A stretch of DNA of 58,524 nucleotides from Armatimonadota bacterium (GCA_031081675.1 JAVHLZ010000015.1:1-58524), one strand, 5' to 3'. Counted from the first letter of the stretch, positions 25,851-34,712 are shown. Notes: generated by a model from the sequence alone, not told the origin. Numbers and translations are program-made.

Positions 25851-26777
25851 ATGCGGCCCAAGGTGTCCATCGTCGGAGCGGGGATGGTCGGCCATACCGC
25901 CGCCCACTGGCTGGCGGCCGAGGAGCTGGCGGATCTGGTGCTGGTGGACATCATCGAGAAGATGCCCCAGGGCAAGGCTCTGGACCTGGCCCAGGCCCTG
26001 CCCATCCGGGGCGTGGACCTGACGGTGGTGGGCAGCAACGGGTACGAGGAGACGGCGGGCTCGCAGGTGGTGGTCATCGTGGCCGGCGTGGCCCGCAAGC
26101 CCGGGATGACCCGGGAGCAGCTGCTGGACACCAACGCCGGCATCGTGCGCGGGGTGGTGGAGCAGGTGGTCCGCTACTCGCCCGAGGCCATCCTGCTGGT
26201 GGTCACCAACCCCCTGGACGCCATGACCTACCTCACCTGCAAAGTGTCGGGCTTTCCGCGGCACCGGGTGGTCGGCCAGTCGGGCGCCCTGGACTCGACG
26301 CGCTTCCGCACCTTCCTCGCCCGGGAGGTAGGGGTCTCGGTGGAGGACGTGCACGCCATGGTGATCGGCGCCCACACCGACAAGGACATGGTTCCCCTGC
26401 CGCGGTTCGCCCACGTGGGCGGCGTGCCGCTGGACCACCTGCTGCCGGCCGAGCGGATCCAGGCGGTGGTGGCCCGCACCCGGCGCGGGGGGGCGGAAAT
26501 CACCGAACTGATGGGCATCAGCGCGTTCTTCGCCCCGGGGGCCGCCATCGCCCAGATGGTGGAGGCCATCCTGCGGGACAAGAAGCGCCTGGTCCCCTGC
26601 AGCGTGTACCTGGACGGGGAGTATGGCGAGCGCGACGTGTGCATCGGGGTGCCGGTGGTCCTGGGGGCACGCGGGGTCGAGCGCATCATCGAGCTTCCCC
26701 TGGACGCCCAGGAGCGGGCGGCGTTTGCGGCCTCGGTGGCGGCGGTGCGGGAGATGATCGGGGCGCTGAAACTGTAG
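25851..26777 (+). CDS. mdh: Malate dehydrogenase (LDH-like type)
   Basis: A 308-residue NAD-dependent malate dehydrogenase of the lactate-dehydrogenase-like group. It has the nucleotide-binding loop VGAGMVG and an Asp (LVDI) for NAD. The substrate loop ARKPGMTREQLL has the two arginines that select malate over lactate, and NPLDAMTY and GALDSTRFRTFLA follow. The catalytic His lies in GAHTDKDMVPL, which differs from the usual G-H-G-D-x-MVP by having Thr after the His and one extra residue. The ATG at 25851 is preceded by GGGAGGGG. It is placed between icd and sucC, three bases before the latter. Confidence 0.94.
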   Translation: MRPKVSIVGAGMVGHTAAHWLAAEELADLVLVDIIEKMPQGKALDLAQALPIRGVDLTVVGSNGYEETAGSQVVVIVAGVARKPGMTREQLLDTNAGIVRGVVEQVVRYSPEAILLVVTNPLDAMTYLTCKVSGFPRHRVVGQSGALDSTRFRTFLAREVGVSVEDVHAMVIGAHTDKDMVPLPRFAHVGGVPLDHLLPAERIQAVVARTRRGGAEITELMGISAFFAPGAAIAQMVEAILRDKKRLVPCSVYLDGEYGERDVCIGVPVVLGARGVERIIELPLDAQERAAFAASVAAVREMIGALKL

Positions 26778-26780
26778 GCC

Positions 26781-27887
26781 GTGAAGCTCCACGAGTTCCA
26801 GGCCAAGGAGCTGTTCGCCCGCTACGGGATCCCCGTCCAGCGGGGCGCAGTGGTGGAGCGCCCCGACCAGATCGACGCGCTGGACCTTCGCTATCCCGTG
26901 GTCCTGAAGGCCCAGGTCCTGGTGGGAGGGCGGGGCAAGGCCGGCGGCATCCGCCTGGCGTCCACTCCCCGGGAGGCCGCGGCGGTGGCGGCGGCGTTGC
27001 TGGGCATGGAGATCCGGGGCGAACGGGTCCGGCGGCTGCTGGTGGCCGAAGCCGCGGAGATCGCCGCCGAGTACTACCTGGCGTTCACCGTGGACCGCTC
27101 GGCCCGCCGGCTGGTGGCGGTGGCGTCGGCGGCGGGGGGTGTGGACATCGAGGAGGTGGCCCGCGCCACGCCCGAGGCGATCGCCCGGCTGCCGGTGGAC
27201 CCATGGGTGGGGTTCCTGCCCTACCACGCCCGGCGGCTGGGGCGGGCCATCGGCCTGAGCGGGCCGCTCCTGGGGGAGTTCGCCGGCGTCGCCACCGCTC
27301 TGTACCGGCTGGTCGCCGAGCAGGATGCCGAGCTGGCCGAGATCAACCCCCTGGGGGTGGTGGGCGGCCACCTGCTGGCCGTCGACGCCAAGGTGGTGGT
27401 GGATGACAACGCGCTGTTCCGCCACCCGGAACTGCCGGCCAGCGAGGAGCTGACGGACCTGGAGCGCCTGGCCCGGGCGGCGGGTCTGTCCTACGTGGAG
27501 CTGGACGGGGACATCGCCATCGTCGGCAACGGCGCCGGGCTGGTGATGGCCACGCTGGACATGGTCGCCCACTTCGGGGGGCGGCCGGCTAACTTCCTGG
27601 ACGTGGGCGGCGGAGCGACCACCGAGAACATGCGGCAGGCCATCGAGATTGCCCTGCGCAAGCCGGGGGTGCGGGTCCTGTTCATCAACATCTTTGGCGG
27701 CATCACCCGCTGTGACGACATCGCCCGCGGCATCGTGAGCGCCCTGCCTCCGGTGCCCCTGGTGGTGCGCCTGACGGGGACCAACGAGGAGCAGGGCCAG
27801 CAGATCCTCCAGCAGGCCGGCATCCACGCGTTCGTGGATCCCGATGACGCCGCCCGGCAGGCCGTGGCCCTCGCATCCCGGCGGTGA
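26781..27887 (+). CDS. sucC: Succinate-CoA ligase, beta subunit
   Basis: A 368-residue ATP-grasp subunit, slightly shorter than the usual 385-390. It opens with MKLHEFQAKELFARYGIPV and has LKAQVLVGGRGKAGGI for nucleotide binding, EINPLGVV for metal, and a C-terminal ligase domain with IVGNGAGLVMATLDM, NFLDVGGGA and FINIFGGITRCDDIARGI. With SucD it forms succinyl-CoA synthetase, which converts succinyl-CoA to succinate with formation of ATP or GTP. The GTG start at 26781 is three bases after the mdh stop. The sucD gene is not adjacent: a phosphatase gene is inserted between them. Confidence 0.95.
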   Translation: MKLHEFQAKELFARYGIPVQRGAVVERPDQIDALDLRYPVVLKAQVLVGGRGKAGGIRLASTPREAAAVAAALLGMEIRGERVRRLLVAEAAEIAAEYYLAFTVDRSARRLVAVASAAGGVDIEEVARATPEAIARLPVDPWVGFLPYHARRLGRAIGLSGPLLGEFAGVATALYRLVAEQDAELAEINPLGVVGGHLLAVDAKVVVDDNALFRHPELPASEELTDLERLARAAGLSYVELDGDIAIVGNGAGLVMATLDMVAHFGGRPANFLDVGGGATTENMRQAIEIALRKPGVRVLFINIFGGITRCDDIARGIVSALPPVPLVVRLTGTNEEQGQQILQQAGIHAFVDPDDAARQAVALASRR

Positions 27888-28747
27888 GGCGATCCCTCTG
27901 GCTCCTGGCGCTGCTGCTGGCCGCGGTCCTGGCCGCGGGCCTGCCCGCGGCGGCCAGGACCGTCGTCCGCCACGTGGTGGTCCTCAGCGCCGACGGGGCC
28001 CGCGCCGACGCGGTGGCCGCCGCCTGGCCTGCGGAGCGCCTGGCGGGCGCCGCCTACACCTGGTCGGCCCGCACCACGCTGCCCAGCACGACCCTGCCCT
28101 CCCACGTCTCGATGCTGTCGGGGGTGGGGACCGCCGTGCACGGCGTGCGCGTCAACACCTGGTCGCCCGGGCAGGGCTACCTGGACCGGCCCACGGCGTT
28201 CACGGTGGCGGCCGGCGCAGGGATGGCCACCGCGGCGTTCGTCGCCAAGGCCAAGCTGCGGTACCTGCTGCCCCCGGCAGCGGTCCGCCACGTGGCCGTC
28301 CTGCCCTTCCCGCGCGCTGACCAGGCGGAGGTGGCGCGCCGGGCCGCCTCCTACCTGGAGGAGGCCCGTCCGCACCTGCTGTTTGTGCACGTGGCCGATC
28401 CCGATGCCGAAGGGCACCGCGCCGGCTGGATGTCCGAGCCCTACCGGCGGGCAGTGGCTCGCCTGCCGGACACGGTGCAGGTGTTGCGGGACGCGCTGGA
28501 CCGCCTGGGCGCCGCCTACCTGCTCATCCTCACCGCCGACCACGGGGGCCACGGGCGCGTCCACGGCAGTGCCGACCCTCAGGATGTGACCATTCCGTGG
28601 ATCGCCTGGGGTGCGGTGTCCCCGGGGCCGCTGCGGCGGCCGGTGGTGACCTACGATACCGCGGCCACAGTGGTGGCGGCGCTGGGGCTGGCCGTGCCCG
28701 CCGGCTGGCAGGGCACTCCGGTCCTGCTGCCGGCGGGGGGCCCCTGA
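27884..28747 (+). CDS. Exported alkaline-phosphatase-superfamily (nucleotide pyrophosphatase-like) protein
   Basis: A 287-residue protein with a signal peptide (residues 1-24, hydrophobic LLALLLAAVLAAGLPAAA). The rest looks like a type I phosphodiesterase/nucleotide pyrophosphatase of the alkaline phosphatase superfamily. The metal ligand and nucleophile regions are LSADGARADAV and TTLPSTTLPSHVSMLSG (a Thr nucleophile), followed by DPDAEGHR and TADHGGHG, both usual metal sites. It would hydrolyse phosphodiester or phosphate-ester substrates outside the cell. It starts with GTG at 27884, overlapping the sucC stop (GTGA), and ends 51 bp before sucD. Its position inside the succinyl-CoA synthetase operon is odd and no metabolic link is evident. 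Confidence 0.85.
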   Translation: MRRSLWLLALLLAAVLAAGLPAAARTVVRHVVVLSADGARADAVAAAWPAERLAGAAYTWSARTTLPSTTLPSHVSMLSGVGTAVHGVRVNTWSPGQGYLDRPTAFTVAAGAGMATAAFVAKAKLRYLLPPAAVRHVAVLPFPRADQAEVARRAASYLEEARPHLLFVHVADPDAEGHRAGWMSEPYRRAVARLPDTVQVLRDALDRLGAAYLLILTADHGGHGRVHGSADPQDVTIPWIAWGAVSPGPLRRPVVTYDTAATVVAALGLAVPAGWQGTPVLLPAGGP

Positions 28748-28798
28748 CGGCCACCGGGCGGACGACACGGAAAGCGACACGGACGCGGAGGGAGTGAC

Positions 28799-29668
28799 GT
28801 GGCGATTCTGGTCTCGGCCGACACGCGGGTGGTGGTGTGGGGGATGACCGGCTACCAGGGGCAGTTCCACACGGCCCGGATGCTGGAGTTCGGCACCCGG
28901 GTGGTGGCCGGCGTCACCCCCGGCAAGGGCGGCCAGACGGTCCACGGGGTGCCGGTGTTCGAGACCGGCGAGGAGGCGGTGCGGGCCACCGGGGGGACCG
29001 CCGCCTGCCTGTTCGTCCCCGCCCGCTTTGCCCGCGAAGCGGCCCTGGAGGCTATCGAGCTGGGGATGGACCCGGTGGTCATCATCACCGAGGGGATTCC
29101 CGTGCAGGACACCATCCAGATCGTCGACCAGGCGCAGCGGCGCGGCGTGCGGGTGGTGGGCCCCAACGGTCCGGGCCTGGCGGCTCCCGGCCGCTGCAAG
29201 ATCGGTATCATGCCCAACTCGCTGTTTCTCCCGGGCCCGGTGGGGGTGGTCTCCCGCAGCGGCACCCTCACCTACGAGATCGTCGCCAGCCTGACGCGAC
29301 GGGGCATCGGTCAGAGCACGGCCGTGGGCCTGGGGGGCGACCCGGTGGTGGGGATGAGCTTTACCGACGCCCTGCAGCTCTTCGAGACGGACCCCCAGAC
29401 GCGGGCCGTGGTCCTCATCGGGGAGATCGGGGGCAGCGCGGAGGAGGAGGCGGCTGCCTTCATCCGGTCCGGAGGGATGTCCAAGCCGGCGGTGGCCTAC
29501 ATCGCCGGGCGCACCGCGCCCCCGGGCAAGCGCATGGGGCACGCCGGCGCCGTCATCTCCGGGACGGCCGGCACGGCGGCCAGCAAGGTGGAGGCCCTGC
29601 AGGCGGCCGGGGTCCGCGTGGCCGCCCTCCCCACGGCCGTCGCCGACCTGGTGGCCGGCCATCTCTAG
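28799..29668 (+). CDS. sucD: Succinate-CoA ligase, alpha subunit
   Basis: A 289-residue SucD protein with the CoA-binding Rossmann fold ([33 protein letters not shown]) and IVEEG-like [26 protein letters not shown] and [11 protein letters not shown] follow. The phosphorylated histidine is His 248 in [12 protein letters not shown]. With SucC it completes succinyl-CoA synthetase. It starts with GTG at 28799; GGAG lies four bases before it. It is separated from sucC by a phosphatase gene but is probably on the same transcript. Confidence 0.96.
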   Translation: MAILVSADTRVVVWGMTGYQGQFHTARMLEFGTRVVAGVTPGKGGQTVHGVPVFETGEEAVRATGGTAACLFVPARFAREAALEAIELGMDPVVIITEGIPVQDTIQIVDQAQRRGVRVVGPNGPGLAAPGRCKIGIMPNSLFLPGPVGVVSRSGTLTYEIVASLTRRGIGQSTAVGLGGDPVVGMSFTDALQLFETDPQTRAVVLIGEIGGSAEEEAAAFIRSGGMSKPAVAYIAGRTAPPGKRMGHAGAVISGTAGTAASKVEALQAAGVRVAALPTAVADLVAGHL

Positions 29669-29687
29669 CCGGCGGGGGCGGTCCCCC

Positions 29688-30026
29688 ATGGCGGGATTCG
29701 TCCTGCGGTGGGCGATCAATGCCGCGGCCATCTATCTGACGGCCCTGCTTCTGCCCGGGGTGCGGGTGCCGGGGGTGGGCGCCGCGGTGGTGGCGGCGCT
29801 GGTCCTGGGCGTGGTCAACGCGGTGATCCGCCCGCTGGTCTTCGTCCTCACCCTGCCGCTGACCATCCTGACCCTGGGGCTGTTCACCCTGGTGGTCAAC
29901 GCGTTGATGCTGTCGCTGGTGGCCGCCCTGACCGCCCTGGAGGTCACCAGCTTCTGGTGGGCGGTGGCGGGCGCACTGCTCATCTCCCTGATCAGCACGG
30001 CGCTGAGCGCCCTGCTCGCCCGCTGA
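29688..30026 (+). CDS. YvlD/phage-holin-4_2-type membrane protein
   Basis: A 112-residue membrane protein with four hydrophobic segments (about residues 5-25, 30-48, 52-78 and 85-110). The pattern and the NAVIRPLVFVLTLPLTILTLGLFTLVVNALML stretch are typical of the family once named phage holin 4_2, which is widespread on bacterial chromosomes and has no established function there. It is not evidence for a prophage. ATG at 29688 is preceded by GCGGGGGCGG. It follows sucD by 19 bp and may be read through from it. Confidence 0.85.
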   Translation: MAGFVLRWAINAAAIYLTALLLPGVRVPGVGAAVVAALVLGVVNAVIRPLVFVLTLPLTILTLGLFTLVVNALMLSLVAALTALEVTSFWWAVAGALLISLISTALSALLAR

Positions 30027-30107
30027 GGTTTCCCGCCCGGCGCGGTCCCAGGCTCCAGGTCGCGTACGGACCGCGGGCCCCCGGGTCCCGCCGGCGCAGG
30101 GAGGGCG

Positions 30108-30116
30108 TGGTACACT
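30108..30116 (+). promoter_or_regulatory. Possible extended -10 promoter of rapZ-yvcK
   Basis: TGG directly before TACACT (30111-30116) makes an extended -10 element; no good -35 is seen. The predicted start is about 40 bases before the rapZ GTG. The sequence TACACTGATC resembles the icd -10 region. Confidence 0.4.
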
Positions 30117-30164
30117 GATCCCCGCGGGCGGCCGGCCCCGGCCGCCCGGCAGGGAGGGGGTTCC

Positions 30165-31070
30165 GTGGCGCGACCTGCGGCCCTGCAGCAAATGGGGATC
30201 CGGCCGGAGGGCAGCCTGCAGTTCGTCATCATCACCGGCCTGTCCGGCGCCGGGAAGTCGAACGCCATGAAGGTGTTCGAGGACCTGGGCTACTTCTGCG
30301 TGGACAACCTCCCTCCGGCGCTGCTACCCAAGTTCGCCGAGCTGTGCCTGCAGTCGGACCGCATCCACCACGTCGCCGTCGCCATCGACGTGCGCGGGGG
30401 CGAGTTCTTCAACGACTTTTTCATGGCCCTCGACCAGCTGGCCGCCTTCGGGCTGCCGGCGCGCATCCTGTTTCTGGACGCCTCCGACGACGTCCTGGTG
30501 CGGCGCTACGAGGAGACGCGCCGCAAGCATCCTCTGGCGCAGGCCGGGGGCATCCTGGAGGGCATCCGGGAGGAGCGGCGGCGGCTGGAGGCGGTCAAGG
30601 AGAGGGCCGACTGGATCGTGGACACCTCCACCCTCACGGTGCGGGAGCTGCGGGACGCCATCGTGCAGACCTTCCTCCGCGGCGTGCCGCCCGGCACCCT
30701 CGCGGTGACCGTGATGTCCTTCGGGTACAAGTACGGCCTCCCCCTGGACGCCGACATGGTCCTGGACGTGCGCTTCCTGCCCAACCCCCACTACGACGAG
30801 GCCCTCCGCCCCCTGCCCGGACACAGCCCCCCCGTGCGGGAGTTCGTCCTGGGCGCCCCGGCCACCCAGGAGTTCCTCCGCCGCCTGCGGGACCTGCTGG
30901 ACTACCTGCTGCCCCAGTTTGTGGCCGAAGGCAAGGCCCACCTCACCATCGCGCTGGGGTGCACCGGGGGCAAGCACCGGTCGGTGGTCCTGGCCGACGA
31001 GCTGGCCGCCCACCTGGGCGGGCGGGGCTACCGCGTGGCGGTCCGCCACCGGGACGTCGGCAAGGAGTAG
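30165..31070 (+). CDS. rapZ: RapZ/YvcJ-family nucleotide-binding protein
   Basis: A 301-residue P-loop protein of the RapZ (YvcJ) family. The Walker A is ITGLSGAGKSNAMKVFEDLG, followed directly by YFCVDNLPP, a family hallmark. Also present are RYEETRRKHPL and the C-terminal SFGYKYGLPLDADMVLDVRFLPNPHY and GCTGGKHRSVVLADEL. In enterobacteria RapZ controls cell-wall amino-sugar synthesis through small RNAs; in Gram-positives the role is less clear. The start is GTG at 30165, with GGGAGGGGG upstream. It sits directly before yvcK, the standard Gram-positive pairing. Confidence 0.95.
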   Translation: MARPAALQQMGIRPEGSLQFVIITGLSGAGKSNAMKVFEDLGYFCVDNLPPALLPKFAELCLQSDRIHHVAVAIDVRGGEFFNDFFMALDQLAAFGLPARILFLDASDDVLVRRYEETRRKHPLAQAGGILEGIREERRRLEAVKERADWIVDTSTLTVRELRDAIVQTFLRGVPPGTLAVTVMSFGYKYGLPLDADMVLDVRFLPNPHYDEALRPLPGHSPPVREFVLGAPATQEFLRRLRDLLDYLLPQFVAEGKAHLTIALGCTGGKHRSVVLADELAAHLGGRGYRVAVRHRDVGKE

Positions 31071-31073
31071 CCC

Positions 31074-32438
31074 GTGGACCGCCCCCTCCGCCCGGCCTGG
31101 CTGCGCTGGCTGGCCCCCGGGCTGGGCGTCAAGCGCTACGTGGCGCTGATGGCCGCCGGCATCCTCGCCCTGTCGGCGGGGACGATGCTCATGATCAACG
31201 TCCAGCCGCTGGGGTGGGTGGAGTCCCTGGTGTTCCGGGCAACCCTGCGGGTGTTGAGGGTGACCGGAGGACGCCTGTCGGCGACGGGCGTGGCCGTGGT
31301 CCTGCTGGCCGGCGGCGTGGCCGCGGTCTTTGCAGGACTGCGGGGGACGGTGCGGTCGGTGGCCGACGCCCTGCTGCCCGCCGGCGGCCGCCCTCTGGTG
31401 GACGTGCTGGCCCGCCAGCGCCAGCGCCGCCGGGGCCCCCACGTGGTGGTGGTGGGCGGGGGGACGGGACTGTCCACCCTGCTGCGGGGCCTCAAAGCAC
31501 ATACCGACAACCTGACGGCCGTGGTCACCGTGTTCGACGACGGGGGCAGTTCGGGCCGCCTGCGTCGGGAACTGGGCGTGCTGCCGCCCGGCGACATCCG
31601 GGACTGCCTGGTGGCTCTGGCCGAGTCGGAGCCGCTTCTGACGCGCCTGTTCGAGTACCGCTTCCGGGGAGGGGCGCTGGACGGCCACGCCTTCGGGAAT
31701 CTCTTCCTGGCCAGCCTCACGGGCGTGACCGGCGACCTGGTGAGCGCCATCCGGGAGGCCAGCAAGGTCCTCAACATCCGGGGGCGGGTCCTGCCGTCGG
31801 CGGTGCAGGACGTGGTCCTGTGGGCCGAGTTCACCGACGGAACCGCCGTCGAGGGGGAGTCGCAGATCACCCGGGCCCGCAAGCGTATCCGGCGGGTGGG
31901 CCTGCGCCCCGCGGGCGTGGCTCCGGCGCCGGAGGTGCTGGAGGCGCTGGGGGAGGCGGACCTGATCGTGCTGGGTCCCGGGAGCCTGTACACCAGCGTG
32001 ATTCCCAACCTGCTGGTGCAGGGGGTGGCCGACGCCATCCGGCGCAGCCGGGCGGTGCGGGTGTACGTGTGCAACGTCATGACCCAGCCCGGCGAGACCG
32101 ACGGCTTCGCGGCCAGCGACCACGTGCGGGCTCTGGTGGACCAGGTCGGGCCCGGGCTGGTGAGCCACGTGGTGGTCAACACCCAGCGGCCCCGCCATCC
32201 GACCGTGCTGTCCCGCTATCTGGCGGAGGGGGCCGCGCCGGTGGAACCCGACCTGGACCGGGTGGCCGCCCTGGGCGTGGTGCCGGTGCCGGCCGCCCTG
32301 CTCAGTGAGGAGGATGTGCTGCGGCACGATCCGGCCCGCCTGGCGCGTCTCCTGCTGCACATCCTCCAGGATGCCTCCCGGGCGGGGGATGCGATGGTGG
32401 GCGACGGGCGCACAGGTGACGGAGGACGGCCCGGATGA
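31074..32438 (+). CDS. yvcK: YvcK/CofD-like gluconeogenesis factor with N-terminal membrane segments
   Basis: A 454-residue protein. Two predicted transmembrane segments at about residues 22-44 and 66-85 precede a YvcK domain. That domain has HVVVVGGGTGLSTLLRGLK, VTVFDDGGSSGRLR, PPGDIRDCLVAL, GHAFGNLFLASL, LGPGSLYTSVIPNLL and CNVMTQPGETDGF. It is related to CofD and binds UDP-sugars. In Bacillus YvcK is needed for growth on gluconeogenic carbon and for correct cell-wall synthesis. The membrane-anchored form differs from soluble Bacillus YvcK. It starts with GTG at 31074, three bases after rapZ. WhiA, the usual third gene, is absent; nuoA follows after 110 bp. Confidence 0.93.
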   Translation: MDRPLRPAWLRWLAPGLGVKRYVALMAAGILALSAGTMLMINVQPLGWVESLVFRATLRVLRVTGGRLSATGVAVVLLAGGVAAVFAGLRGTVRSVADALLPAGGRPLVDVLARQRQRRRGPHVVVVGGGTGLSTLLRGLKAHTDNLTAVVTVFDDGGSSGRLRRELGVLPPGDIRDCLVALAESEPLLTRLFEYRFRGGALDGHAFGNLFLASLTGVTGDLVSAIREASKVLNIRGRVLPSAVQDVVLWAEFTDGTAVEGESQITRARKRIRRVGLRPAGVAPAPEVLEALGEADLIVLGPGSLYTSVIPNLLVQGVADAIRRSRAVRVYVCNVMTQPGETDGFAASDHVRALVDQVGPGLVSHVVVNTQRPRHPTVLSRYLAEGAAPVEPDLDRVAALGVVPVPAALLSEEDVLRHDPARLARLLLHILQDASRAGDAMVGDGRTGDGGRPG

Positions 32439-32548
32439 CGACGGCGGACGGAGCGGTGGCAGGGGACGCTGGTTGATCGCGCGAATGAGTACTGCCGGTG
32501 TGCCCGCCACCGGCGCATCGGCCGGGCGGGCGTCGAGGTTGTCGGATC

Positions 32549-32914
32549 ATGCCCCGGGTCCTGGTGGACTGGCTGTACGTGGCGATCTTCGCCGTGGCGG
32601 GAACCGTCATGGCGGCCCTGCCCCTGGCGGTGGTGTGGCTGCTGGCGCCGCGGGTGTCCCTGCCCCAGAAGACCTTGACCTACGAGTCGGGCGTCATCCC
32701 CTTCGGTCAGGCCTGGGCGCAGTTTCACGTCCGCTATTACCTGTTCGCGCTGGTGTTCGTGATCTTCGACGTGGAGGTCATCTACCTGTACCCGTGGGCG
32801 GTGGTCTTCCGCCAGCTGGGCGCCGTCGCCTTCGTGGAGATGTTGCTGTTCCTCGGGATCCTCATCGTGGGCCTGGCCTACGCCTGGCGCAAAGGAGCCC
32901 TGGAGTGGATGTGA
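32549..32914 (+). CDS. nuoA: NADH-quinone oxidoreductase subunit A
   Basis: A 121-residue NuoA with three transmembrane segments. The conserved segment [40 protein letters not shown] is typical for the subunit at the hinge between the two arms of complex I. The ATG at 32549 is chosen because the hydrophobic start [18 protein letters not shown] matches family length; GAGG lies ten bases upstream. It opens the membrane-arm gene cluster. The next gene is nuoH, not nuoB: the peripheral genes nuoB, C and D, normally between them, are missing here. Confidence 0.95.
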   Translation: MPRVLVDWLYVAIFAVAGTVMAALPLAVVWLLAPRVSLPQKTLTYESGVIPFGQAWAQFHVRYYLFALVFVIFDVEVIYLYPWAVVFRQLGAVAFVEMLLFLGILIVGLAYAWRKGALEWM

Positions 32915-33002
32915 GGCTCCGCCCGGCGGCCGCCGGAGCCGCGCCCCGCGGGATGATGGCTGTCGCCCCGAGCCGCCCGTCCACCCGGGAGGAACCCCAC
33001 CG

Positions 33003-34202
33003 ATGGCGTGGGTGATCGAGGCGCTGAAGGCCCTCGGCCTCACCGTGGCGGTCTTCACCTTTCTGGCCGTGGTGGGGGCCATGCTGGGCGTGTACCTGGA
33101 GCGGAAGATCAGCGGCTGGATCCAGGCACGCCTGGGCCCCAAGCACGTCGGACCCCAGGGACTGCTGCAGACGGTGGCCGACACCGTCAAGCTCCTCCAG
33201 AAGGAGCACATCACCCCGCGTCACGCCGACGCCCTGATGTTCAACGCGGCGCCGGTGGTGGTGGCGGTGGCGGCCCTGCTGGACTGGGTGGTGATCCCGT
33301 TTGGCGCGGTGGGCGACCGCGTGCTGGTGGTCCGCGACCTCAACATCGGGGTCCTGTACTTCGCCGCCATGGCGTCCCTGACCGTCATCGGCATCCTGTC
33401 CGGAGGGTGGGCCAGCAACAACAAGTACGCGCTGCTGGGCGCCCTGCGGTCGGCGTCCCAGATGGTCAGCTACGAGATCCCGCTGGCCCTGAGCATCATC
33501 TGGGTGGCCCTGGTGGCCGGCACCCTCTCCACGGTGGGCATCGTGGAGGCGCAGGTGCGCCAGGGCGGGTGGTTCCTGCTGCGGCTGCCCGACCCGGTGG
33601 GCTGGTGGGGAGCCCCCCTGGGCCTGCTGGCCGCCCTGACCTTCCTGGCGGCCGCCACCGCCGAGGTGAACCGGGTGCCCTTTGACCTGCCCGAGGCCGA
33701 GTCGGAGCTGGTGGCCGGGTACTTTGCCGAGTACACCGGGATGCGCTTCGCCCTGTTTCAGCTGGGGGAGTACGGGGAGATGTTTGCCATGGCGGCGCTC
33801 GCGTCGGTCATGTTCTTTGGTGGGTGGGCCGAGCCGCGCCTGGAGCCCTGGATGTGGGCCGGCGTGGCCCTGCTGGCCCTGGTGGTGGCGGCGGTGATCC
33901 TCGTCACCGGGGGGGCGCGCAACCTGGTGGTGCGGCCGCTGCTGATCCTGTCGCTGATGGGCGCGGTGGTGGCCGCCGTGATGGCGTGGGGGGTGGCGGG
34001 GGGCCGATCTCCGGTCCTTCCGTCGGTGGTGTGGTTTGCCCTCAAGCTGTTCGCCCTGGTGTTCTTTCTCATGTGGATGCGGTGGACCTATCCGCGCCTG
34101 CGGCTGGACCAGCTGCTGGCGCTGTCGTGGAAGGTCCTGATTCCGGTGGGGCTGGCGAACCTGCTGGCCACGGGGCTGGTCCTGACCGTGGCCGGCCGGT
34201 AG
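33003..34202 (+). CDS. nuoH: NADH-quinone oxidoreductase subunit H
   Basis: A 399-residue NuoH with about eight to nine transmembrane segments. NuoH carries the quinone-access channel with NuoB and NuoD. Recognisable segments are GVYLERKISGWIQARLGPKHVGPQGLLQTVADTVKLLQKE, ASNNKYALLGALRSASQMVSYEIPL, the acidic loop AEVNRVPFDLPEAESELVAGYFAEYTGMRF, and the C-terminal WMRWTYPRLRLDQLLALSWKVLIP. It is somewhat longer than the E. coli protein because of loops near residues 185-205 and 290-330. The ATG at 33003 is preceded by GGGAGG. NuoI, which usually follows it, is absent. Confidence 0.97.
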   Translation: MAWVIEALKALGLTVAVFTFLAVVGAMLGVYLERKISGWIQARLGPKHVGPQGLLQTVADTVKLLQKEHITPRHADALMFNAAPVVVAVAALLDWVVIPFGAVGDRVLVVRDLNIGVLYFAAMASLTVIGILSGGWASNNKYALLGALRSASQMVSYEIPLALSIIWVALVAGTLSTVGIVEAQVRQGGWFLLRLPDPVGWWGAPLGLLAALTFLAAATAEVNRVPFDLPEAESELVAGYFAEYTGMRFALFQLGEYGEMFAMAALASVMFFGGWAEPRLEPWMWAGVALLALVVAAVILVTGGARNLVVRPLLILSLMGAVVAAVMAWGVAGGRSPVLPSVVWFALKLFALVFFLMWMRWTYPRLRLDQLLALSWKVLIPVGLANLLATGLVLTVAGR

Positions 34203-34220
34203 GCCGGGCGGAGGCGGACG

Positions 34221-34712
34221 GTGGGCGAGCTGGCGGCCTTCATCATCCTGGCGCTGGTGACGCTGGTCCCGGCGGCGGTGGTGGTCACGTCCCGCAACCT
34301 GGTGCGGGCCGCCCTCTCCCTGGTGCCCACATTCCTCGGCGTGACGGGACTGTACATCCTGCTGCACGCCGAGTTCGTGGCCGGGATCCAGATCCTGATC
34401 TACGCCGGCGCCATCACGGTGCTGATCCTGTTCGTGATCATGCTGACCGAGGGGGGCACGGGGGTCCGCGTCCGGCAGATCACCGAGCAGGTTCCCCTGG
34501 GGGCCATGGCGGCGGTATGGCTGGCGTTCGTGGTCCTGACCATCCTGCTGCGGACTCCCTGGCCGGGGGCGGCGGGCGCGGCTCCGCAGTACGGCGTGGC
34601 GTCCGTGGGGACCGCGCTCCTCACCGACTACGTGCTGGTGTTCGAGGTGACCAGCCTGGTCCTGCTGGTGTCGCTGATCGGGGCGATCGTCATCGCCCGC
34701 CGGGAGGAGTAG
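34221..34712 (+). CDS. nuoJ: NADH-quinone oxidoreductase subunit J
   Basis: A 163-residue NuoJ with five transmembrane segments. The family stretch YILLHAEFVAGIQILIYAGAITVLILFVIML forms the pi-bulge helix region that helps couple quinone chemistry to ion pumping. The GTG start at 34221 follows GGCGGACG; the end ISLVLLVSLIGAIVIARRE is typical. It lies 18 bp after nuoH, so nuoI has been skipped, and 70 bp before nuoK. Confidence 0.95.
   Translation: MGELAAFIILALVTLVPAAVVVTSRNLVRAALSLVPTFLGVTGLYILLHAEFVAGIQILIYAGAITVLILFVIMLTEGGTGVRVRQITEQVPLGAMAAVWLAFVVLTILLRTPWPGAAGAAPQYGVASVGTALLTDYVLVFEVTSLVLLVSLIGAIVIARREE

Noticed and set aside
29688-30026. Phage holin as a sign of a prophage
   Set aside because: The family is widespread on bacterial chromosomes, and no other phage gene is near.
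32470-32520. GCCGGTG/CACCGGC hairpin between yvcK and nuoA
   Set aside because: Seven-bp stem but no U tract; cannot be told from chance GC pairing, so no terminator is claimed there.
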